Assembly (NCBI GenBank): GCA_026874595.1
Contig: CM049309.1
Span: forward strand, 67,252,926 to 67,316,925
Reading direction: 5' to 3'
Length of the DNA stretch: 64,000 nucleotides
Source of the DNA: Sipunculus nudus
Taxonomy: Eukaryota > Annelida > Sipuncula > Golfingiida > Sipunculidae
Shown here: positions 52,295-63,992 of the stretch, piece after piece
Numbering within the stretch: the stretch's first letter is position 1
How the letters are laid out: each line of letters opens with the position of its first letter
Notes under the pieces: model-generated
The model's input: the letters and a program-made list of their open reading frames with translations, nothing else
Database searches by the model: none
What the model was told of the DNA's origin: nothing
Program-made: the position numbers and the translations under genes

Positions 52295-53300
52295 TTGTAT
52301 CCCCGGCAAAGTCAGGATACTATGGTTTAAGCAAGGTCATGCCGAGATTTTTTGGACGCGATGACTCAAAAATAATTTTCATTGATCTTTACCAAACTTG
52401 ATATGTGCATAGATATGGGTGAGAGGACGAAGCCTATATAGAATTAGGTCTTTAGTGACCTTGACCTTTTAATAGGTTCATTTTGGGGGAAAATCACACA
52501 AATTCTTAAATATCTCAAGAAATTTTGCATTGATTGGTCCAAAAATAAAATTGACTGAAGATCTTGGATAGCTTTGTCTTCTGTGGAATACAGGTGGTGC
52601 CACCTTCTGTCCTTTTCTTGTTTTTGCACCTTTTAATACCCCATCATTGCAACTTGATATTACTGTGAGCATTATAAGTCAAAAACTAATGGACAGATTG
52701 GGCTTCAATTTTGCATGTCCATTGATCTTGGGCACCAACAGTGGTGGTGCCATCTGCATTGTTTTTGTGTGGCGGCCATCCATACATATGCTGTCAGTGA
52801 AAATTGGTGATATATCAGGAGTGGTTCAATGTATTGATCAGAAATTTGGCATGTACATCCATCCTGGAGAGTTTCTCGTAAAGCAGACAGGTGGTGCCAC
52901 CTACCTCACTGTTTTCATTGCATAAATGAATGCCCTTTTCTCAAGAATGATTTGCCATATTGGCCTGAAATTATGCTTGTCCATAGATCCTGGATACCTC
53001 CAACTCGTATTCAAGACTGGATGCAACGTATTCAAGACTGGATGCAACATCTGCAATAGTTTTCATGTATTTCAATCCATACATTTGCTGAACTTTGGCA
53101 TATACATTCATCTTGGAGAGTTTTCTCATCAACTAGACAGATGGCGCCACCTACCTTACCATTTTTATGGTATACATTAATCCCCTTTTCTCAAGAGTGA
53201 TTCACCCTATTGGCCCTAATAATTGGTGAAAAATATTGTTTCTCAAGTTGATATATGGAAGAAACCGTGGTCGCTTGCCAAGTGTAAGTATATGCTAAGT
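52295..53300 (+). mobile_element. degenerate HINE-like element related to family 1
   Basis: The 5' end TTGTATCC...GGATACTATG mirrors family 1, although the loop differs. The core has about 150-bp units marked by variants of GGTGGTGCCACC (52590, 52742, 52892, 53142). The 3' part contains GTGGTCGCTTG (53267-53277), which matches 10 of 11 bases of the family-1 hairpin start, and it ends near GCTAAGT. It was probably derived from the same lineage but is strongly diverged. The exact ends are uncertain. Confidence 0.55.
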
Positions 53301-53329
53301 ATAGGGGGGGATAAATTGTCTTGGAACAC

Positions 53330-53620
53330 TATGGCACCAGCAGTACCAAGAAATGTCTAGTTAATTATTGGTATTAGAGGATCTTTACACCCAGAAACCC
53401 TCTAGGTAAAATCTCAAAAAGTACTTGTAATTCATGAAATTTAAAGCCACCTATTTACTTGCCTTATCGGAAGAATTTATGTGATTTCTGGCTTACTGTG
53501 GGTACATACTGATAAACTGCTGGTAATTCCTGCTAAGAAAGGATCTTATAACACCTCGGTTAACATATCATTCAGCGAATATGTGTCACATCCTCTTTCA
53601 ATAGATAATGCTGCTACAGA
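53330..53620 (+). repeat. decayed dispersed repeat, partner of 13.1 kb copy
   Basis: GTGATTTCTGGCTTA at 53481-53495 and the downstream GGTAATTCCTGCTAA match the 13.1 kb region. It lies just downstream of the degenerate HINE at 52.3 kb. Confidence 0.4.
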
Positions 53621-55488
53621 CCATGGACCAATCTCAAGATAAAAGAATATATGTTATAAATGACGGGCTGATTAAACATGGTCATATTGATTGTCGAATA
53701 TTTATATCCAGGTATTATTTATTGGGCTGGTTTTAGAAACTCCTGGTTGTCTACATGGTCCATTGGAGGTCAAGCATAGAAAAATATAGGTTTATATGTG
53801 GGTTGTGATTTGAATGTTCCTGGTGTGTTTTACTGGTCTATCTGCAAATGAACTGCTGTCTTCTTACTTCCAGCCAAGCCTGAAGATAACGTAGTTTGCT
53901 ATGAAGGATGTTGTAACATTTCTTCATTGACATAACTTACAGGTTTATAAGTATGTTAAGGTGATTGCTCAGTGCTTAGTAAAGACTGAATTATAGTCAT
54001 TTAAACTGGGATATGATGGATCTGGCTACATTAAGTTGTCACCTGGGGGTGCTGTGAACAAATTCTCAATGGTGATTTAAAAATGCTTTAGCTCCATGCA
54101 TGGTGTCACGCAGGTTGCCTGGATATCTCCTTTCATTCTGAAAGTTCATAGTGATAAGTCATGTTTTAACCTGATAAAATTTAAGGTTTCTTCCTGTTTC
54201 ATCGAAATGCTGAATGAATCATGCCATATAAGGTGTGACTCGTGCATCAGCCAATCATGCTTGTCAAAATCCTGTGAGCATCACATGTCCCATAAGGCCT
54301 CAGCTCTGTTTTAAAAAATAATGATGTCATTATTCTAAAGACTGTTTTAACCTGCCAGGTATAAGGCAAAGCTTACATATAAGCTGTTCAGTATAACAGA
54401 ATTTTTTAATATAAATTAAAGAATAAATGATGAAAACCTGAAAACTTTATTCAGATTGTTACCAGTAAAGAAATTTAAATTGATGTTGCTTGGTATAAAA
54501 TATTTTAGCAACATGATAAATATTACAATTTACAAGTCTACTGTACAGCCTCATTTTATGGAAACTGATAATTGTATAAGATAATGGTACTTATTTTCTG
54601 GAAACAAAAATATTTACACAAATTTGAAAGTTTAATTATCATGCAGTAGGTTTTTATTATTAATTGAAGCAACTTTTTTAACCTTAATGTCACAGAGACT
54701 TGCTTATGTTTGTAGCTTTAAATCTATTTAAATTGATTATATTTTTATCATAAATTAAATATACTTGTATATTTATAGAATATATCTATGTATTTAATGT
54801 CTTGATATATACTGTTCTTTAATCTATTATGTATATTCACCCACACTAAAGACATCAAAAGATAAACTGACATCAGGGGAAGTTTTCCCAGTCTTTAAAA
54901 TTTCAACACCCCTGTCCACCAATTTTTTGTGATATTTCTTTTAAATTTATTATGTTAGCCTCTACATAGCAGCTGTTATCATGGATGGTAATGTGGTAAT
55001 TTTATGATATTTTAAATAAGTATTAAATAAATATATTTACTTTGCAGCAGTGGGACAGCATTAGAAAGTGCTGCAAAAACTATGGCATTATCAGTTTATC
55101 CATGTAATGTAGGACAGATATATGTGTGACATAAACAGAAATGTGTAGTACAAATACTGTTGTGACATCATCTCTATGAATCATGAAATTTATGTACTTT
55201 AAGATAAACCATCAATGATATGTCTCAATACTGTATATCTGTGCAGTCATATTTCATATGGATTAATCATATGTAATCCAAACATGCGAGAGTATTAATT
55301 TCTCCATAAGATAATTGGCAGGTTTGTCTAATTGACCTCTGAGGTAAATTAAGGTAAGGCATTTTACTCAAATTATCCCTAAAAACCAGGTGGACAGGGG
55401 TCATGGAATGGAGTATAGATTGCCCAACAATGGAGGTCTTGTCACATGATCAGTCACTCATTCTTTATATAGTTGTTCTTTGTTTCAG
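53621..55488. other. upstream of the first visible TRAPPC13 exon
   Basis: AT-rich and non-coding. It ends in the TTTGTTTCAG acceptor of the first visible exon, so at least its right part is intron. No start-codon exon could be recognised. Confidence 0.45.
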
Positions 55489-55657
55489 TTATGCGGCTGA
55501 CGAAGCCGTCGTTACTGACAGCCCATCCAGTAACCTGTGACAGCCGTGACCTTCCAGGAGATACATTGCTAAAATCTGTCAGCACCGATTTAGCACATAC
55601 AGAAAACTTGCCTCACTTTGGCCTCAGTCAATTGCTAACACTGCCACAGAATTTTGG
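55489..55657 (+). CDS. TRAPPC13: TRAPPC13, internal/5' coding exon
   Basis: This exon encodes the conserved N-terminus of TRAPP complex subunit 13. The translated segment starts V-M-R-L-T-K-P and ends LTLPQNFG, both recognisable in animal TRAPPC13. It is preceded by TTTGTTTCAG and ends at donor TTTGG|GTATGT (phase 2). The two bases before the ATG at 55491 would finish a valine codon started in an upstream exon. In vertebrates about 15 residues precede this point, so the ATG is probably internal Met rather than the start. TRAPPC13 belongs to the TRAPP complex (TRAPPIII type in animals), which tethers vesicles and activates Rab GTPases at the ER-Golgi and in autophagy. Segment 55491-55657 gives 55 codons plus 2 bases. 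Confidence 0.92.
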
Positions 55658-56386
55658 GTATGTACCACAGACCTGTGTACTTCAACAGTCATTAAACTTA
55701 AGCAGATTTATATGTTCATCACTTTACATGATGGTTCAGAAGGGGTGCTAGACAAATATCAACCTAATTTTAACTTTCAACTATGAAGACAACCACTGTA
55801 TTTTCTAAAACTGACAGTCTTTTCTTTATATTTAAATAAGATAGTATTCCAGGTTTTGATAAATTATTATAATTTCTATTTATAGCAGATATTGAAAAAT
55901 CAATTTAACAGCTGATGCAACTCTTATGAATAAAACTTTTAAGGCAGGAGATATTGCCATTGTTTGAACACTAACACTAATTTATTTAATTGTCTGGTTT
56001 ACTGAAAGAACCTGCTTTTTGTACATCTGCTTAACTGCTATTTTCCATGAACTTTCTACTGGGAACCTATTGATTAGCTATTGATTTGTCACCTTTCATA
56101 GGGGGAGGCTGGGAACATTTCAAAAAGCAAGCTGCTGATTGGTCAGTTGTTTGCTGGAAATCCACTAATTGGTCCCAGTCACAAAGGCAGGTTACACTGT
56201 ACTGATTGGCCAATTCCAGCATTGAGCATTGCTTTCAAAACCTGGTTATTATTCATCCTCCCCTAGTGGAAAATTAGCCCAGTTTCTATGAACCTTGCAA
56301 GTTGGTCCTTGATTTAAATTATTATATTGGAATTTTTGGAATATTTTAAAATACAAATATTGTTATTACAAAATTTAAATTTTCAG

Positions 56387-56471
56387 GAACATTTTCCTAG
56401 GGGAAACTTTTTCCAGCTACATCAGTGTACACAACGACAGCTCTGTGAATTGTCGGGACATCAGTGTGAAG
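56387..56471 (+). CDS. TRAPPC13: TRAPPC13, second visible coding exon
   Basis: This 85-nt exon, after acceptor TTTTCAG, completes the split glycine codon and encodes [19 protein letters not shown] and then VNCRDISVK, ending at AAG|GTCAGT (phase 0). The [14 protein letters not shown] stretch is one of the most conserved parts of the family and settles the identification. The upstream intron is 729 bp. The downstream intron (56472-63242) is 6.8 kb and carries a large family-2 HINE element. Confidence 0.93.
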
Positions 56472-57042
56472 GTCAGTGGCACAAAGAAAGAGAACAACAA
56501 TTGTTTCTTTAAAATAAGCTATTTACATTATCTAGTTTTTGGTGAATGGTAATATAGTACTGATGGATATGAGTACTAATGTAAGCTTAATATTAAGAAA
56601 TGTATTTAACCTGTTAAATTCCATTGGTATACGATCACCACATCACAAGACACGCCATTATCTTTTTGGGATGCCATGGAAATGCACAGAACTTTGACAC
56701 CAAGAACTCCCTCTTTAAGCTCTGTTTTGGAGGTCAAATTTACTTTGAATACACTTAATTATGGTTCCAAGACACCCCTGCCATATGGTTGGTATATTTT
56801 CATTTCTTTACGTGGGAATTTTCTCATGAATGTTAGTAGCATTCTAAATTAGACTCTGTTGGCAAGCCGATTAGTTGAATGGAGTATGCAAAGGGACACC
56901 TTGGATGCAAACATGTGATACCAATAACTGACCATGATTATGATAATAACTCATACAAAACTTTGACAAACAATTTGAATCTATCTAATTATTATCATTT
57001 TGTACTTAAATGTGAATATTCATCATTTATAAAGACATTTTT

Positions 57043-59191
57043 ATGCCCCCACCACAAAGTGGCCGGGGCATATAGTTTTACCCATGTCCGTCATTCCGTC
57101 CTTCCGTCCTTCCGAAATCAAACAGTTGTACGGACTTTTTTACGCAATGCCTGCAGATATTGGCCTGATTTTTGGTGTGTGGGCAGATATAGACCAGTTA
57201 CAGATGGAGTTCGCGTTTCGTCCCGGTTGACCTACTTTTGACCGTTTTACGGCTCCTAAACTTAGAAAATTTCATGAAAAATAGAAATATTCATGACAGA
57301 TACACATGTACGGACTTTTTTTCGCAGTGCCTGCAGATATTGGCCTGATTTTTAGTGTGTGAGCAGATATGGACCAGTTACAGATCGAGTTCGTGTTTCG
57401 TCCTGGTTGACCTACTTTTGACCGTTTTACGTCTCCTGAACATAGAAAATTTCATGAAAAATATGAAATTTCATGACAAATACACATGTACTGACTTTTT
57501 TTCGCAGTGCCTGCAGATATTGACCTGATTTTTGGTGTGTGGACAGATATAGACCAGTTACAGATCGAGTTCGCGTTTCGTCCCGGTTGACCTACTTTTG
57601 ACCGTTTTACGGCTCCTAAACTTAGAAAATTTCATGAAAAATAGAAATATTCATGACAGATACACATGTACGGACTTTTTTTTGCAATGCCTGCAGATAT
57701 TGGCCTGATTTTTGGTGTGTGAGCAGATATAGACCAGTTACAGATCAAGTTTGTGATTCATCCTGGTTGACCTACTTTTGACCGTTTTACGGCTCCTGAA
57801 CATAGAAAATTTCATGAAAAATATGAAATTTCATGACAAATACACATGTACAGATTTTTTTTCACAGTGCCTGCAGATATTGGCCTGATTTTTGGTGTGT
57901 GGACAGATATAGACCAGTTACAGATCGAGTTCGCATTTCGTCCCGGTTGACCTAATTTTGACCGTTTTACAGCTCCTAAACTTGGAAATTTTCATGAAAA
58001 ATAGAAATATTCATGACAGATACACATGTACGGACTTTTTTTCGCAATGCCTGCAGATATTGGCCTGATTTTTGGGGTGTTGGCAGATATAGACCAGTTT
58101 TTAGATTGAGTTCACGTTTCGTCCCGTTTGACCTATTTTTGACCGTTTTACGGCTCCTAAACTTAGAAAATTTCATGAAAAATAGAAATATTCATGACAG
58201 ATACACATGTACAGACTTTTTTTCGCAATGCCTGCAGATATTGGCCTATTTTTTGGTGTGTGGGCAGATATAGACCAGTTACAGATGGAGTTCGCGTTTC
58301 GTCCCGGTTGACCTACTTTTGACCGTTTTACGGCTACTGAACATAGAAAATTTCATGTAAAATATATATTTTCATGACAAATACACTTGTACAGACTTTT
58401 CTTCACAATACCTTTTCTTCACAATATTTTTAGAAATATTCATGACAGATACACATGTACAGACTTTTTTTCGCAATGCCTGCAGATATTGGCCTGATTT
58501 TTGGTGTGTGGGCAGATATAGACCAGTTACAGATCAAGTTCACGTTTTGTCCCAGTTGACTTATTTTTGACCGTTTGACGGTGCTCTAACATAGAAAATT
58601 TCATAAAAAGGTGCACATGTATTGACTTTTTTTCGCAGTGCCTGCAGATACGGGCCTGATTTTTGGTGTGTAGGCAGATAATGACCAGTTACAGATCGAG
58701 TTCTTGTTTTGTCCCAGTTGACCTACTTTTGACCATTTGACTGCTCCTGAACATAGAAAGTTTCATGAAAAATATAAATTTTCATAACAAATGCATATGT
58801 ACTGACTTTTTTTCCTCAATGCCTGCAGATACCACCCTGATTTTTTTGTGTGGGCAGATAATGACAGTTACAGATCGAGTTTGGGTTTCATCCCGGTTGA
58901 CCTACTTTTGATTGTTTTACGGCTCCTAAACATAGAAAATTTCATGAAAGACAGAACTTTTTATGGAAAATGCACATGTATGGACTTTTTTTTCACAATG
59001 CCTGCATATACTGGCATGATTTTTGGTGTGTTGCTTGATAATGACCCGTTACAGATCGAGTTTGCATTTTGCCCTTGTTGACCTACTTTTAACCATACAA
59101 CACCTCCTGAACTTAAAAAATTTTCCAAATTTTACAAATGTTTCTAATTTGCCCTAGGCGGGCGCATTCGTGTCGTTCCGACACATCTAGT
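57043..59191 (+). mobile_element. HINE-like element, family 2, in a TRAPPC13 intron
   Basis: The 5' end ATGCCCCC...GGGGCAT is a slightly decayed hairpin. About 11 tandem units follow with a regular spacing close to 180 bp (for example ACATGTAC at about 57306, 57485, 57665, 57845, 58025). The 3' end has GGCGGGCGCAT (one mismatch to the inverted 5' tip), the perfect hairpin GTGTCG-TTC-CGACAC (59170-59184) and ATCTAGT. One interior unit is damaged by a short local duplication near 58400. It lies wholly inside the 6.8 kb intron in the sense orientation of the gene. Confidence 0.82.
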
Positions 59192-61916
59192 CTATGTTTA
59201 TGATGCATGTTTTTAAGGTTGAGCAAAGCTACCAGTTTTCATTATGGCGGCTGTGGGACTTGTCCATCGATAGCCATTGTGCTTTTATAACTTTCAGAAT
59301 ATATTTTGAACAAAAATATGACAAAGTGTTCAGTTAGTTTAATTACTTAAATTCAATAATGTTTTACTCATGTCTTAAGAAAAAAAGTTTGATCTTCATG
59401 CAATTCCATGGGGAATCCCTGGATCTTCTGTCACCAGCAACAAAAATGGAAACACACTTTTACTGAGTACCAAAACATTCTAAGTAAACATTACATATGA
59501 AAATTTGTAAAAAAATGTTAGATTTTATACCATTTTGTCAGACTTCCGGAGATTTTCTATTATGTTTTACAAATATTTGATTAGAAATTTGTGAAAGTTG
59601 TAATTTTTTTTTGGTCATCTATATTTGAAGTTCACCTGGACTTAATTAGTTTTTTCATATGTGGGCATGTAGGAAATCACAGTTTGATCCATATTGTAAA
59701 GTAAGATAATATTTCATGTTAAATACCTACTACAGGTCCTATTTAATCTAATGAAGTTCCTGAAAAAAATTATAAATGACTTTATGTCTTATCTATTTCA
59801 GAACTCTCTACTCATTTACTTAAATTTAATGGTAATCATATTTCATTGACGTGTTCTTCCTGGATCTTCCAAGACCATGCTTTAGGTACCGCCAGATTTT
59901 AATTCCCTCATTGTTCCTAAATTCTACAATGTCTTCACAGGGATACACTGTAGACTTTCATTTACAAATGTGCTAAACAAAACACAGGTACTATACTTAC
60001 CTGAATTTACCTGATTTACCCGACTTTATTAATAGATAAAGGTGAAAATTATGGATGACTAAGTCATAATCCTCTTGCTTGGCATCTCTGTATAACCTGT
60101 TTCAGATTTTGTAAAGGTCCAACAAAAACTGATCAGGTTGTTGGCCTTAATGTTAATGTACAGATTGCCAAATTTAAATGTGTGAAAAACTAAAAATTAA
60201 TCTTAACAGTAAGGGGGAGGGGGGTTGTGACAGCCTAATATAAACAGGAAAGGGTAAATAGGTCTGTAAATCTGTTTTTAACCTTTACAAATAATGTGCT
60301 TAAAGGGTACTACTGAATTCTTTTTCATATCTTAAGTCATAATTACCTTCCTATTCAAGGACAGATTATTAATCATTTTATCAAAAGTATCATTTATTCC
60401 ATCAGTGTAATTTTTGTTGTTGTTGAATATTTCTTCACAATGTTTTGTCAATAACAGGTACTCAAGTTAGAGTCAGCCTGAGGTATTACCTATTGGGTAT
60501 ATAATGCCAAATTGGCTACCTGTACCCATTTCAGGCCTTGTACTTACATGATATCCAGTTAATTATCTGATAAGGCTTATTCATACCTAGTTTATGTCAA
60601 CTAAACGGTCTTACCACATCAGGGGTAGATCCAGCATCTTGGTAAGGGAGGGTTTAAAGTGTACCCTCAGATATTAATACCCTAAAAAGGATTAGACAAT
60701 TTCAAGGTATGATTAAGGGGAGGGGATAGGATTGGAATAAAATTCACCAGCAAACAGCAAAAAGGTAATTTCTCTCAGCAATACGAGGGATGTTTAACCC
60801 TCTAACCTAGTCTGGATCAGCCCCAGCCTGTTCTTCAGGAAACCAGCTGTGTAAGTTTGAACCAGATCCTTTTACAACAAAACATCTTAAGCAGCCAGGA
60901 GTGAACCAGAGGACTATATACACCAACAGTGAACTATCCCAAGGACCAAGCTGAATTGTCTTCTCAAAATCTCTTGGGAGACAGGCCCATAATCAGGCAC
61001 CAAATGGTCTGACCACCGTCTATCTTCTGGGGACCAGGGAAGAAATTCAGTTGCGTTGAGTTCCCTTAGGAAGTTCCTCACTCTTCTGCGTGCCATTATC
61101 ATTATTACAGCGGTGGTGACTAATAGATACAACTTGAGGAATGGGATTTTTACCCTGGTTACAGCTGTTTATTGACTGTTATGTCCCGGCAGAACAGAAA
61201 TAATAAGACCCTGTGTCAGGACATCCCAGAATCCCTCATCACTGCAGCGATAGGACAAATGATTTACACCACTGGGGGAAATTGTTTCTGTACATTTTTT
61301 CATGAATCACATGCTACACTGCACCTGAAGACCGCTCGGGCGTGGACGAGATCAAGTCGTTCCTGATCAGACACCCTGCTTGTATCTCCCGAAGCCGGAC
61401 ATTTACGGCCTCCAGCTTTTGTTTATGTAGAACGGCCAGTATGCTTGAAAGCATTTTTCCTGCCTAGCTGACCTACGGGTAGTTTTATTTGGGTGTTAAG
61501 GTTGATGTTTTAGTGCCGGGACCATTAAATAAGCATCCTGTCCCTTGATGCTATCATTCTTGGTGAACCATTGTCGTAAATAATGTAAGAGCCGCTCGGA
61601 CTCAGGCTCTGATAATCACATCAAATCTGTGCTACCACACATTATTATATTCTACATTCCTTTCAAACTTCCATAAAGATCTTGTTCAAGAAATATTTGA
61701 TCTTGATCTTACTGTTGAATCTATGACTATTTGAAAGCTTTGACCAAGTAACTCAGTTTCCTTTGATTTTTCACTGGTCTTTTTGTATTGAAACTAGCAT
61801 AATTTTTTTGCACTGATCAAAATATTTATTGTTATTGATAATAAACAATAATAGAGGAAGAATAGAAAGATGCACCAATAATAAGGTTTTTATACTGTCT
61901 CTCTTTCTTTCTTTCT
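59192..61916. other. TRAPPC13 intron, mostly unrecognised
   Basis: Intronic sequence after the family-2 HINE, with one partial dispersed-repeat copy at 60620. A stretch near 61180-61430 is somewhat richer in G and C, but no exon junctions are supported. Confidence 0.5.
60620..60850. mobile_element. possible third copy of the CAGRGGCAGATCCA repeat
   Basis: The left end CAGGGGTAGATCCAGCATCTTGG matches the other two copies; it is written here only as a terminus, since the interior diverges and no matching right end is found. Located in the TRAPPC13 intron. Confidence 0.3.
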
Positions 61917-62246
61917 GTGCACATTTTCTCAAGACCTGTTCTGGCAATTGACCTCACCACCACAGCCCGTATATGCCGCCCTTTTCACCTAATTATGATA
62001 ATAAGACCCGAAATGCTCCTTCACAGAAGGGTTTCCATGCCCATGGTTGCAAGAGCTCTTTACAGCACAATAGTGAAGTCACAAAGGTCAATGACGTATT
62101 ATGTTGCATTGATGACGTTATCAACTGGAATCGCAATATCTCTGTTCTCAAGTGTTGAGTATATTGCAGTCATTGTGAACTTTTTTGCTATATTTTGGAT
62201 TATTTGTCTAATACAAATTACACGCCAGGTAAGACATTATCATTAA
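61917..62246 (+). other. unassigned 109-codon open frame in TRAPPC13 intron
   Basis: The frame starts at an ATG and ends HYH-stop. It is moderately hydrophobic in its second half (two possible membrane stretches, about residues 64-80 and 82-100). I recognise no family, there is no neighbouring signal for a gene, and it lies in the sense intron of TRAPPC13. Most likely chance or an old element; listed because the frame is longer than its surroundings. Confidence 0.15.
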
Positions 62247-62838
62247 CTCCGTAGTCGGAGGATTGACTCTTGCAACCTTTGGCCAAGAACATTTTAAACT
62301 GTCTCCTTTGTCAAAAAAAAAAATTATCCAGGAAAACATGCCGACTAGAGAGTAGGGTACTGGTACAGACTACTCATGTTCTGTTTGGGAGAGATCTTAC
62401 TGATAAAGCAAATTTTGTAATTGTAAGGCAACTGATGGTTTACAATAATATCAGCGACCTGATTGGCTGCATGGAACACGCTCATGATTATTCAATAAAT
62501 GAATATGCTATTTAGGTCCTGTAAAGTTCATGGTGAGGTCAATTGCTACCAGGCAGCCATCTCAAAATTTGAGAATAGCTTGGTGTTATTATTACTGTTA
62601 ATACAAAGTTAATCTTAAACCTCAGTGTGAAAAGCAAATTACAGTTTCTAGTCATATACATTTTCTTGCTCTCCATAACTTTGGGAAAGTTGTATGACAT
62701 TAAGACAAAAAAAGATGCATTCAAGTAAAATTTATATAGCAGTAAAGTAAAGCAAGCAAAGATAATGTAATTGTTGATAATAACAAAACATAAGGATAAC
62801 CCACTGTAAAATACCTGTACATCATCATCGTTTCATGA

Positions 62839-62841
<3 letters not shown>

Positions 62842-62898
<57 letters not shown>
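62842..62898. repeat. (TA)n microsatellite
   Basis: Uninterrupted TA run of about 28 units in the TRAPPC13 intron. No hammerhead core seen nearby. Confidence 0.97.
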
Positions 62899-62900
<2 letters not shown>

Positions 62901-63242
62901 TCTCCAAACATTGGAAAGAGAATGGATGCCCTATATAGGCAACCTTCAAAATATTTTCAACACAAGCTTCTATGCCATGAAGCAGTAAGTATGAGTAGAT
63001 TTAGGTACTCTAAAGGGAATATTGCCTTTGATCTAGATAAAAAATAAATATCAATACTTCCTCATGATTCCAGATGAGTCAAACATTCAAAATTTGTGTA
63101 GATAATGTATGTTTACAAACACAGGTGAAACCATATCCCTCCTTACCAGAAATGAAGATATTACCAACTCTTGCCTTTCAAACTTTAATATCACTTGCAT
63201 ATTTTCAGAAATTAAATTTGATGTATTATATTGTATCCAAAG

Positions 63243-63376
63243 GCTGACCTGCAGACCAGCTCACAGAGAATATCACTGTCAGGTAATAACTGTACCCAGT
63301 CCGTGAGCGAACTTGTCCCAGAGCAAAGCATTGATGATGTCATCCACCATGAGGTCAAGGAACTTGGCACACACAT
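63243..63376 (+). CDS. TRAPPC13: TRAPPC13, third visible coding exon
   Basis: This 134-nt exon gives 44 codons plus two bases. It begins [14 protein letters not shown], which follows directly on ...ISVK of the previous exon as in other animals, and ends [16 protein letters not shown] plus the first two bases of an isoleucine or methionine codon. The donor is CACAT|GTGAGT (phase 2). The acceptor is CCAAAG|GCT with a poor pyrimidine tract. A stronger-looking TTTTCAG 34 nt upstream would put the frame into a TGA. A second good donor (CAG|GTAATA) sits inside the exon at 63282/63283. Confidence 0.92.
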
Positions 63377-63992
63377 GTGAGTATGATGAATAGTTAAGAA
63401 TCAGCATATGTGGACCCTTATTTATAGTAATCCCTCTGCCAAGAGTTATGTTTTTGTTTTGCTTGGTTGGTTGGTTGCTTGGTTTGTGTGTTAACAACTT
63501 TACTCACTTTGTAGTGTAAGGGTAATGCACAAGGAAGAGTCCAAGGAAGTCAAATTTTGGAGGTGATCTGGATCACCATGATATATGTTTGCTACAGGAT
63601 TCTTCATCAGATTTTTCTAGATAATCAATACCATCATTATTCACCAGTATATGGCAGAGAAGTTTGTGAGAAGTTCTGAATTAGATGAATGAGCAGAGGT
63701 GTCACTTACACGGTCTCCAGCCATCCTGGAAATCAGGGAAAACAGCAAAAATTTTACATCTTTCCACTCCGGGAAATGTCTTAGTATTTCAAGAAAATTC
63801 CTCAGTTCAGGGATATGTTACAGAATTTGTTTGCCCCTAAAGAGACTTGTATCCTACATCATTTTCATATTTAAGGAAAGATACCATTTCCTGAAAATAA
63901 AAAAATGAGTAAATGGGGGGATAAGATGTCGTTGCCTATACATTTTGGTCCGCTGATTAAAATAACCTTAATTGCTTCCTTCTTTGTTTCAG

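Noticed and set aside
62800-62842. CATGAAACGATGATGATG near the second (TA)n tract, checked for a hammerhead
   Set aside because: The core boxes are not in the right order or spacing and no stem I pairing is present.
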